From Bacteroidota bacterium (GTDB taxonomy: Bacteria; Bacteroidota; Bacteroidia; Flavobacteriales_F; PHOS-HE28), in assembly GCA_963169595.1 (NCBI GenBank), contig CAUJFM010000328.1:1-6187 (forward strand): a DNA stretch of 6,187 bases, written 5' to 3'. Of this stretch, positions 1 through 5,776 are shown piece after piece (the stretch's first letter is position 1; each line of letters begins with the position of its first letter). The position numbers and the translations under genes are program-made. The notes under the pieces were generated by a model. That model was not told the DNA's origin. It did no database searches and worked only from the letters and a program-made list of their open reading frames with translations.

Positions 1-398
1 TCCTCCGTGTCCAGATCATGAGCCACGCCGGTGACCGTGCCTTCTTCCGAGGCGATCTCGGCCAGGAGCTGGTCGGCGTTCCACGTGTCCAGCACCAGTT
101 CATCCGGCATCACCACAGGCTCCTCCGTGAGTTCAGCCTGAAGGACGGGAGAGACGGGATCGCGCAACACCATGAACACGGTCACCACAAGTGCGGCTAC
201 CGTGGTGCCGACCACCCATGCCGGACGGAAAGCAGGCCGCAGGGACCATCCGGCCCGCTCACGTTGGTGAATGCGCTGCTGGACCTCCTGGGGGAAGCGT
301 TCAAAGAAGCCCTCCGGCGTCACGAAGGGATCGCTTCCGCGCAGCTTGCTCAGCAGGGGGGCATCGCGCAACTCGTCCTGTCCGTTGGGGTGTTCCAT
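1..398 (-). CDS. Single-pass membrane protein after the ECF sigma factor, putative anti-sigma partner (partial)
   Basis: The reading frame opens with ATG at 398 and stays open to the window edge, giving 132 codons with no stop, so the C-terminus is missing. Residues 12-45 are soluble and carry a DPF..PEGFFE..P..V..RI pattern (DPF at 23-25, PEGFF at 28-32). Such patterns are common in small Bacteroidota proteins encoded just after ECF sigma genes. A hydrophobic segment at about 59-78 is a likely transmembrane helix, preceded by Arg residues, which suggests a cytoplasmic N-terminus. The part after it is acidic. The gene starts five bases after the sigma factor stop codon, so the two are probably translated together. 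An anti-sigma or sigma-modulating role is inferred from position and topology. I see no zinc-binding HxxxCxxC motif of the classical ZAS anti-sigma domain. It could instead be an unrelated membrane protein. Confidence 0.72.
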   Translation of the reverse strand, partial: MEHPNGQDELRDAPLLSKLRGSDPFVTPEGFFERFPQEVQQRIHQRERAGWSLRPAFRPAWVVGTTVAALVVTVFMVLRDPVSPVLQAELTEEPVVMPDELVLDTWNADQLLAEIASEEGTVTGVAHDLDTE

Positions 399-403
399 GG
401 TCT

Positions 404-982
404 TCAGGGGTTGGACCGATCGGACAGGTCCTTGGTTTGATCCACCAGCATGGCTTCGATCTTCTTCACCGCGATGTGGTAGCTGCTTTTCAATGCGCCC
501 ACGCTGGTTCCGGTGATGGCGCTGATCTCCTCGTACTTCAGGTCCTCGAAGTATTTCATCGTGAATACCGCACGCTGCTTGTCGGGTAGGCGCATCAGGG
601 CCTGTTGGAGGGTGCGCTCGATGGCATCGCCGTTGAAGTGCTCGCTGCTGTCCAGCGTGGCGCAGAGCTTATCGGTCACGGCCTCGTGACTGGTGAACAG
701 CCCGCGCTTGAGGCTCCGCAGGTGGTTCAGGCATTCGTTGTGGGCGATGCGGTAGAGCCAACTGTACAGCCGGGCGTCGGAACGGAACTTGTCCAGTCCG
801 TTCCAGGCCTTGATGAAGGTGTTCTGCAGTACGTCCTTCGCCTCATCCGGGTCGGTCACCATGCGCCGGATGAACGCGTAGAGCCGGCGCTGGTATTGGC
901 GCACGAGCAGGTTGAAGGCATAGTGCCGGGTATCCTCCTGCTGGAAGAGCTTGAGCAGCTCGCTGTCGGACAGTTCGCTCAA
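404..982 (-). CDS. RNA polymerase sigma factor, ECF subfamily (sigma-70 family)
   Basis: This 192-residue protein has the compact ECF layout. Region 2 lies at about 22-90, with the DEAKDVLQNTFIKAW core at 46-60 and the YSWLYRIAHNECLNHLR stretch at 73-89 that normally contacts the -10 element. Region 4 lies at about 124-178, with LPDKQRAVF at 132-140 and the helix-turn-helix EEISAITGTSVGALKSSYHIA that normally binds the -35 element. Length is normal for the family, which directs core RNA polymerase to a dedicated promoter set. The start is TTG at 982: no ATG lies upstream in frame, and the next in-frame Met (residue 41) would cut off much of region 2, while residues 1-10 read like a normal N-terminus for this family. 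It begins 22 bases after the transketolase stop and is followed after five bases by a single-pass membrane protein, the usual sigma/anti-sigma order. Target genes cannot be told from the sequence. Confidence 0.95.
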   Translation of the reverse strand: MSELSDSELLKLFQQEDTRHYAFNLLVRQYQRRLYAFIRRMVTDPDEAKDVLQNTFIKAWNGLDKFRSDARLYSWLYRIAHNECLNHLRSLKRGLFTSHEAVTDKLCATLDSSEHFNGDAIERTLQQALMRLPDKQRAVFTMKYFEDLKYEEISAITGTSVGALKSSYHIAVKKIEAMLVDQTKDLSDRSNP

Positions 983-1004
983 GCGGTCCAGGGGATGGAA
1001 GGGT

Positions 1005-1958
1005 TCACCGCCGTGCGATGGCCCGGTGCGCGGCCAGCACGATATCCGGGACGTCCAGCCCGTATTTGCGCAGGAGCTGGTCCGGTGTGCCGCTCTCGCC
1101 GAAGGTGTCGTTCACGGCCACGAACTCCTGCGGTGTGGGCCTGTGCTGCGCCAGGGCCTGGGCCACAGCATCGCCCAGACCTCCATGCCGGTTGTGTTCC
1201 TCGCAGGTCACCACGCATCGCGTACGCTCCACTGAACGTAGGACGGTCTCCACGTCCAGGGGTTTGATCGTGTGCATGTTGATCACCTCGGCCTGGATGC
1301 CCTTGGCGGCCAGTTCCTCGGCGGCCTTCAGAGCGGTCCATACAAGGTGTCCACAGGCGATCAAGGTCACATCCGCACCTTCCACCAGCACCTGCGCCTT
1401 GCCGATGGTGAAGGGCATGTCAGCGGGGATGAACACCGGCCACTTGGGACGTCCGAAGCGGAGGTACACGGGACCTTCATGCTCCGCGATGGCCATGGTG
1501 GCCTGCTTGGTCTGGTTGAAATCGGCCGGCACCACCACGGTCATGTCGGGCAGCATGCGCATCAGGCCGATGTCCTCCAGGATCTGGTGGGTGGCCCCGT
1601 CCTCGCCCAAGGTGAGGCCGGCATGGCTGGCGCAGATCTTCACGTTCTTGCCCGCATAGGCGATGCTTTGGCGCACCTGATCGTAGACGCGTCCGGTGCT
1701 GAAGTTGGCGAAGGTGCCCGTGTAAGGGATCTTGCCACCGATGGTGAGGCCTGCCGCAATGCCCATCATGTTGGCCTCGGCGATACCGACCTGGAAGAAG
1801 CGGTCGGGGAACTCCTTCTTGAAGGCGTCCATCTTGAGGGAGCCGGTGAGGTCCGCACAAAGGGCCACCACATTGGGGTTGCGACGGCCCAGTTCGAGGA
1901 GGCCGGCACCGAATCCACTGCGGGTGTCCTTTTGGTCGAGCACGGGGTATGCGGTCAT
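1005..1958 (-). CDS. Transketolase, C-terminal subunit (pyrimidine-binding half)
   Basis: Transketolase moves two-carbon ketol units between sugar phosphates in the non-oxidative pentose phosphate pathway, using thiamine diphosphate. This 317-residue protein is the second half of the split form. The Pyr domain spans about 11-175 and contains QVGIAEANM at 56-64, whose Glu61 should be the residue that activates the cofactor. SHAGLTLGEDGATHQ at 111-125 and YLRFGRP at 165-171 are also typical of transketolase. The C-terminal domain spans about 185-317, with EEHNRHGGLG at 253-262 and FGESGTPDQLL at 286-296. Length is as expected for a stand-alone C-terminal subunit. The ATG at 1958 is five bases after the stop of the VWA gene. 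The N-terminal subunit is encoded upstream at 4322-3444, so the two halves are separated by a foreign gene instead of being adjacent. Some related split proteins act on 1-deoxyxylulose 5-phosphate or other substrates, but the partner favours transketolase. Confidence 0.93.
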   Translation of the reverse strand: MTAYPVLDQKDTRSGFGAGLLELGRRNPNVVALCADLTGSLKMDAFKKEFPDRFFQVGIAEANMMGIAAGLTIGGKIPYTGTFANFSTGRVYDQVRQSIAYAGKNVKICASHAGLTLGEDGATHQILEDIGLMRMLPDMTVVVPADFNQTKQATMAIAEHEGPVYLRFGRPKWPVFIPADMPFTIGKAQVLVEGADVTLIACGHLVWTALKAAEELAAKGIQAEVINMHTIKPLDVETVLRSVERTRCVVTCEEHNRHGGLGDAVAQALAQHRPTPQEFVAVNDTFGESGTPDQLLRKYGLDVPDIVLAAHRAIARR

Positions 1959-1963
1959 GGTCT

Positions 1964-3382
1964 TCAGAAGTTGATCGTGGCCGAACGGCCGCTTTCGATG
2001 GTGATGTCCTTGATGAGGGTGAGCTCCGTGCGGCGCGCGTTGCGGCTGCGGTAGGTCACTTGGTAGGTGCCGGGTTGAAGGCGGAACTGGCTGCGGATGG
2101 CGCCCGGGTCGAGGTCGGCCACCCAGACCAGTTCATCGCCCTTCTTCAGGAAGATGGCGCCCGGACCGGGGGTGGAGGGCAGCACGTTGAGCACACCGGG
2201 CCGCGGCACGACGATGTCCGTGGTGCGTCCTTGTTCGATGCGTACATCGGGGATGAGCAGCCGGGGCAGCGTGAGGACCTCCAGGTCGTAGACACCTACG
2301 CGGTAGCGCTGTTGCGTGCCCATCTCCTGTGCGGTCAGCGTCTGCAGTTCGCCCTGCCGACGCACGATGCATTGCACCACCTGGGCATCGCCCGGGCCGG
2401 TGCCCACCTTCAAGGCCAGGGTGCCCATGCCGGCATCCACCGCGATGATGGTGTGCGTACCGGGCCGCACGGTCACGTTCTCGCGCACCGAGGGGGGCAC
2501 GGTGTGGGCCACCACCTTGTAGGTGTAGATAGGGTCGATGGAGAGGGTGTCGGGCACCCCGCGGTCGTTCATCGTGTGGGCGATGTGCATCCGCACCTGG
2601 CCCGTGCGCTGGTCGTACAGGGTGACGGGAACATCCGTTTCCGTGGGCTTGCCGTCCGTGGTCATCAGGCTGATCTGGGCCGTGGTGCTGTTCAGCGCCT
2701 GGGTCACCACCACCTTCAGCACATGCTCGAACAGCTCGGGGGTGCTGGCATCGTAGTAGTTGCCCACGCACTGCAGCGAGTACTTGTCGGCTTCGGCCAA
2801 TCCCACCCCGATCACAAAGGGCTTCAGGGTGATGCCTTTGGCCTGCAACGCCCGGCTCACCGCGCAGGGGTCCTCATCGCAGGCCTCGATCCCATCGGTG
2901 ATGAGGATGATCACGTTCCGCACCGGCCGGGCGCCCTTGCTGCGGTCCACCTCCGGGAAGTCCTTGGCGGCCTTTTCCAAGGAGCGCGCGATGGGGGTGG
3001 TGCCCAGGCAGCGTACGCTGCGCAGGGTGCTGCGCATGCCGGGAATGCTGTTCGGGCTGAAGGGGACCTCCAGCTTGGTGTCATCACAATCCTGCTTGCC
3101 GGCCTGGATGGGTGTCTGGTGGCCGTAGAGCCGCAGGGCAAGCTCCAGGTCGGGTTGGTCCTCCAGTTCCTGCAAGGCGTTCAGAAGGAGCTCGCGCGCC
3201 GTTTCGATCTTCGGCCGGTTGCCCCAGAAGGCGTTCATACTGTTGCTCGCGTCCATCACGAACAACATGCGGGTGAGCGGTGGCTGGGGGGCTTGCTGGT
3301 CGGGTTGTGCCCAGGCCGCCCCGGTCAGGGGGAGCAGGGCCAGCAGGAGCCAGGTGCGCAGCAGGTTCGGCAGGCGTTCCAT
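1964..3382 (-). CDS. Exported von Willebrand factor A domain protein with three C-terminal beta-sandwich-like modules
   Basis: The frame is open from ATG 3439, but I prefer ATG 3382. From there it begins with a clean signal peptide: ERLPN-R, hydrophobic LLLALLPLTG, cleavage near AWA/Q. The 19 extra codons upstream would push this signal inward and use codons unlike the rest of the gene. The GGAG before 3439 abuts the ATG. Numbered from 3382, the protein has 472 residues. The VWA domain covers about 38-230 with a complete metal-binding MIDAS site: DASNS at 44-48, GTTPIA near 127-132, and ITDG at 161-164. At least five Cys lie in or beside this domain, including a C-D-E-D-P-C pair, so disulfides in the periplasm are plausible. 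The remaining about 240 residues look like three tandem beta-rich modules. No lipobox, membrane anchor or sorting domain is visible. VWA domains bind protein ligands through a metal ion; the ligand here is unknown. The gene lies between the two transketolase subunit genes. Confidence 0.9.
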   Translation of the reverse strand: MERLPNLLRTWLLLALLPLTGAAWAQPDQQAPQPPLTRMLFVMDASNSMNAFWGNRPKIETARELLLNALQELEDQPDLELALRLYGHQTPIQAGKQDCDDTKLEVPFSPNSIPGMRSTLRSVRCLGTTPIARSLEKAAKDFPEVDRSKGARPVRNVIILITDGIEACDEDPCAVSRALQAKGITLKPFVIGVGLAEADKYSLQCVGNYYDASTPELFEHVLKVVVTQALNSTTAQISLMTTDGKPTETDVPVTLYDQRTGQVRMHIAHTMNDRGVPDTLSIDPIYTYKVVAHTVPPSVRENVTVRPGTHTIIAVDAGMGTLALKVGTGPGDAQVVQCIVRRQGELQTLTAQEMGTQQRYRVGVYDLEVLTLPRLLIPDVRIEQGRTTDIVVPRPGVLNVLPSTPGPGAIFLKKGDELVWVADLDPGAIRSQFRLQPGTYQVTYRSRNARRTELTLIKDITIESGRSATINF

Positions 3383-3443
3383 CGGGTGCGGGGGTGTTCC
3401 CGACCGATGAACGGTGAAAAGCGTGCCGATCGCGTGCATCTCC

Positions 3444-4322
3444 TCAGTAATCGCCCAGCGTCTCCTCCAGCTGCCCCAGTGCTGAGGCCAGTTGCTGGTC
3501 GTTCGGGGCGATGCCGTGCCACTCGTGGCTGTTCATCATGAAGTCCACGCCCTGGCCCATCTCGGTGCGCATCAGGATCATCACGGGACGCCCCTGGCCG
3601 GTGCGTGTCCGGGCGGCGTCCAAGGTCTTGAGCAGCGCGGCCATGTCGTTGCCGTTGGTCTCCAGCACGTCCCAGCCGAAGGCCTCCCACTTCGCCCGCA
3701 GGTCACCCAGGGGTAGCACATCCTCCACATCCCCATCGATCTGACGGCCATTGTAGTCCACCGTGCTGATCAGGTTGTCCACCTTCTTCGCTGCGGCGAA
3801 CATGGCGGCCTCCCAGATCTGGCCTTCCTGGAGCTCGCCATCGCCATGGAGGCTGTACACCAGGTGGTCGTCCCCGTTGAGCTTCTTGGCCAGCGCAGCC
3901 CCGATCGCGACGCTCATGCCCTGCCCCAGGGAACCACTGGCCATACGCACCCCGGGCAATCCCTCGTGGGTGGTGGGGTGTCCTTGCAGGCGGGTGTTCA
4001 GTTTGCGGAAGGTGGCCAGTTCCTGGACCGGGAAGTACCCGCTGCGGGCCAGCACGCTGTACCACACCGGGCTTACATGGCCGTTGCTCAGGAAGAAGAG
4101 GTCCTGGTCCTTGCCATCCATGTCCCACTTGGCGGGATCGTGGCGCAGCACCTTGAAGTAGAGGGCGGTGAAGAAGTCGGCACAGCCGAGCGAGCCGCCG
4201 GGGTGGCCGCTCTGGACGCCATGCACCTGACGAACGATATCGCGCCGCACCTGGCTGGCGATGCGCTGCAGGTCGGTCACGGAGACCTTGTCGGCCGTGG
4301 CCGGGATGGGGGACGTGGACAT
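3444..4322 (-). CDS. Transketolase, N-terminal subunit (thiamine diphosphate-binding half)
   Basis: This 292-residue protein is the first half of the split transketolase and supplies the pyrophosphate-binding (PP) domain. Diagnostic segments are SGHPGGSLG at 38-46, FFLSNGHVSP at 76-85, GSLGQG at 130-135 and the thiamine diphosphate motif from GDG (160-162) to D-Y-N (189-191), within which E-G-Q-I-W-E-A is well kept. Asp161 and Asn191 should hold the magnesium ion bound to the cofactor. Length is normal for a stand-alone N-terminal subunit (about 280 residues). It needs the subunit encoded at 1958-1005 to make a working active site. It is first in the minus-strand gene string, with a candidate promoter box 20-27 bases ahead of the ATG at 4322. 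No Shine-Dalgarno site is visible, which is usual in Bacteroidota. Confidence 0.94.
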   Translation of the reverse strand: MSTSPIPATADKVSVTDLQRIASQVRRDIVRQVHGVQSGHPGGSLGCADFFTALYFKVLRHDPAKWDMDGKDQDLFFLSNGHVSPVWYSVLARSGYFPVQELATFRKLNTRLQGHPTTHEGLPGVRMASGSLGQGMSVAIGAALAKKLNGDDHLVYSLHGDGELQEGQIWEAAMFAAAKKVDNLISTVDYNGRQIDGDVEDVLPLGDLRAKWEAFGWDVLETNGNDMAALLKTLDAARTRTGQGRPVMILMRTEMGQGVDFMMNSHEWHGIAPNDQQLASALGQLEETLGDY

Positions 4323-4341
4323 GAATGACAGGATGGCGCTT

Positions 4342-4349
4342 CAAAGGTA
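4342..4349 (-). promoter_or_regulatory. Candidate Bacteroidota -7 box (TACCTTTG) for the transketolase operon
   Basis: Read on the minus strand, 4349 to 4342 is TACCTTTG, an exact match to the Bacteroidota housekeeping -7 consensus TAnnTTTG. It ends 19 bases before the start codon at 4322, so the transcript would have a very short leader. No convincing TTG -33 element is found at the usual spacing; the nearest is a poor match around 4374-4378 (GTTCC). Confidence 0.5.
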
Positions 4350-4497
4350 GCCGGGGGCCTCCGGGCGGCTCGGAACGTGTGGAGAACTTTTGAAAAATGG
4401 GGCAGGCCGCCACAGGGGTGGACGAGGTGCCGATCGGCCATTGAACCTTTCGTCCCCCGAGAGGCAACGCTGTACCGGGTGGGGCTGTCTATTCATC

Positions 4498-4530
4498 AGG
4501 TCGGTTTTTCCATTGGTTTTGGTCCGACCT
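4498..4530. repeat. 7-bp inverted repeat, AGGTCGG / CCGACCT, 19-base loop
   Basis: The arms 4498-4504 and 4524-4530 are exact reverse complements around a T-rich loop. It lies nine bases from the stronger hairpin at 4540-4568. Its function is unknown. It could be an operator, part of a structured RNA, or chance. Confidence 0.45.
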
Positions 4531-4539
4531 CCCTGAACA

Positions 4540-4568
4540 GGAACAGGGGCCCCAGTGGCCCCTGTTCC
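4540..4568. repeat. Perfect 12-bp hairpin, GGAACAGGGGCC / GGCCCCTGTTCC, 5-base loop
   Basis: The arms 4540-4551 and 4557-4568 are perfectly complementary around the loop CCAGT. The stem is GC-rich and should be very stable as RNA or cruciform DNA. No T-run follows on either strand, so it is not a canonical intrinsic terminator. It sits 67 bases before the ychF start codon. Confidence 0.75.
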
Positions 4569-4608
4569 GCTGTACGGGCCGATCATGTCCCACCTCGCGG
4601 GAATGGCC

Positions 4609-4616
4609 TAGTTTCG
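4609..4616 (+). promoter_or_regulatory. Candidate -7 box (TAGTTTCG) for ychF
   Basis: TAGTTTCG matches the Bacteroidota -7 consensus TAnnTTTG at all but one fixed position. It ends 19 bases before the ychF ATG, the same distance as the box facing the transketolase genes. No clear -33 TTG is visible upstream, so the call rests on the box and its position. Confidence 0.35.
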
Positions 4617-4635
4617 CGGCCCCAACGCGGAACCC

Positions 4636-5733
4636 ATGGGATTGAAATGCGGCATCGTCGGCCTGCCCAATGTGGGCAAGAGCACCTTGTTCAACTGCCT
4701 TAGCAACGCCAAGGCGCAGGCGGCGAACTTCCCCTTCTGCACCATCGAGCCCAACGTGGGCACCATCACCGTACCGGATGCCCGCCTGAACAAGCTGGCC
4801 GAGCTGGTGAAGCCCCAGCGCATCGTGCCCACCACGGTGGAGATCGTGGACATCGCCGGCCTGGTGAAGGGCGCCAGCAAGGGTGAGGGGCTGGGGAACC
4901 AGTTCCTGGGGAACATCCGCGAGTGCGATGCCATCCTGCATGTGCTGCGCTGCTTCGACGATCCCAACGTGGTCCATGTGGATGGCAGCGTTGATCCAGT
5001 CCGTGACAAGGAGGTGATCGATATCGAACTGCAACTGAAGGACCTCGAAACGGTGGAGGCCCGCATCAAGAAGGTGGAGAAGCAGGCCCAGATCGGGGAG
5101 AAGGAGGCCAAGCGTCGCTTCGACCTGCTCACCCGCATCCGCGAGGCCCTGCTCAAGGGCCAGAGCGCCCGCACCGTGGTCACCGCCAACGACGACCCCG
5201 CCTTGGTGAACGAGTTCCAGCTGCTCACCACCAAGCCCGTGCTCTACGTGTGCAATGTGGAGGAGAAGAGCGCCACCACAGGTAACGCTTACGTGGACAA
5301 GGTGAAGGCCGCCGTGGCCAGCGAGAACGCCGAGGTCATCTTTGTCACCGCCGCGATCGAGGCTGAGATCGCCAGCCTGGAGACCCCCGAGGAGCGGGAG
5401 ATGTTCCTGGCCGACATGGGCCTTTCGGAACCCGGCGTGAACAAGCTGATCCGCGCCGCCTATCACCTGCTGAAGCTGCAGACCTACTTCACCGCCGGGG
5501 TGCAGGAGGTGCGTGCCTGGACCATCCATCAGGGCGATACCGGGCCGAAGGCTGCCGGGGTGATCCACAGCGACTTTGAGAAGGGCTACATCCGCGCCGA
5601 GGTGATGAGCTACGACGACTTCATCCACTACGGCAGCGAGGCCGCCTGCCGCGCCGCAGGCAAGTTGCGCGTGGAGGGGAAGGAGTACATCGTCAAGGAC
5701 GGCGATGTGATGCACTTCCTCTTCAACGTCTGA
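4636..5733 (+). CDS. ychF: Redox-regulated P-loop ATPase/GTPase YchF (OLA1/Obg-like family)
   Basis: YchF is a near-universal cytoplasmic nucleotide hydrolase that associates with the ribosome and is linked to translation and oxidative-stress responses in bacteria. This 365-residue copy is full length. The G domain carries the P-loop GLPNVGKS at 9-16, a Walker B/G3 segment DIAG at 72-75 followed by LVKGASKGEGLGN, and NVEE at 207-210 in place of the guanine-specifying NKxD. That change is the family hallmark and goes with ATP use in characterised members. A helical coiled-coil insertion lies at about 125-195. The C-terminal TGS domain covers about 281-364, ending in the typical YIVKDGDVMHFLFNV. 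The ATG at 4636 gives the expected MGLKCGIVGLPNVGKS start; no Shine-Dalgarno site is visible. It is divergent from the transketolase genes. A secreted protein gene follows 43 bases downstream. Confidence 0.98.
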   Translation: MGLKCGIVGLPNVGKSTLFNCLSNAKAQAANFPFCTIEPNVGTITVPDARLNKLAELVKPQRIVPTTVEIVDIAGLVKGASKGEGLGNQFLGNIRECDAILHVLRCFDDPNVVHVDGSVDPVRDKEVIDIELQLKDLETVEARIKKVEKQAQIGEKEAKRRFDLLTRIREALLKGQSARTVVTANDDPALVNEFQLLTTKPVLYVCNVEEKSATTGNAYVDKVKAAVASENAEVIFVTAAIEAEIASLETPEEREMFLADMGLSEPGVNKLIRAAYHLLKLQTYFTAGVQEVRAWTIHQGDTGPKAAGVIHSDFEKGYIRAEVMSYDDFIHYGSEAACRAAGKLRVEGKEYIVKDGDVMHFLFNV

Positions 5734-5737
5734 ACCC

Positions 5738-5766
5738 CGCCGGGCAAGGATCGGCGGCCCCCGGCG
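5738..5766 (+). repeat. Small inverted repeat between ychF and the next gene
   Basis: CGCCGGG (5738-5744) and CCCGGCG (5760-5766) are exact reverse complements with a 15-base loop. They begin four bases after the ychF stop codon. There is no following T-run, and the next gene starts ten bases later, so this is at most a weak terminator or attenuating structure. Short GC-rich arms arise easily by chance in this DNA. Confidence 0.25.
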
Positions 5767-5776
5767 TTCGGAGGAC

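Larger units (their letters stand above)
4323..4635. other. Divergent intergenic region between the transketolase operon and ychF
   Basis: These 313 bases separate two oppositely directed gene sets. Overlapping reading frames exist on both strands, but they are low-complexity, run into ychF or lack family features, so I call no protein here. The region holds outward-facing candidate promoter boxes at 4342-4349 (minus) and 4609-4616 (plus), an AT-rich patch at about 4384-4398 in otherwise GC-rich DNA, and two inverted repeats at 4498-4530 and 4540-4568. Both repeats lie between the two promoter boxes, so neither would be in a leader if those boxes are the only start sites. Confidence 0.6.

Noticed and set aside
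1272..2054. A 260-codon plus-strand frame opposite the transketolase C-terminal subunit
   Set aside because: It is a shadow of a conserved enzyme gene, with compositional bias and no motifs.
1949..3541. A 530-codon open frame on the plus strand opposite the VWA gene
   Set aside because: It is the antisense shadow of a well-supported gene in GC-rich DNA. The product is rich in His, Gly, Val and Arg with no recognisable domain.
4444..4500. A CTGATGA ... CGAAA pair on the minus strand resembling a hammerhead ribozyme core
   Set aside because: The bases that should form stem II next to the core do not pair, and no NUH cleavage site sits correctly at stem I.
4540..4568. The 12-bp hairpin as an intrinsic terminator
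   Set aside because: No T-run follows on either strand, and no gene ends nearby; both flanking genes diverge from this region.
4377..4703. A 108-codon plus-strand frame running from the spacer into ychF
   Set aside because: It overlaps the ychF start in another frame. Composition and lack of motifs argue against a real protein.
4636..5733. The NVEE motif in YchF as a degraded nucleotide-binding site
   Set aside because: Loss of the NKxD motif is normal for this family and matches its ATP preference, so it is not damage.
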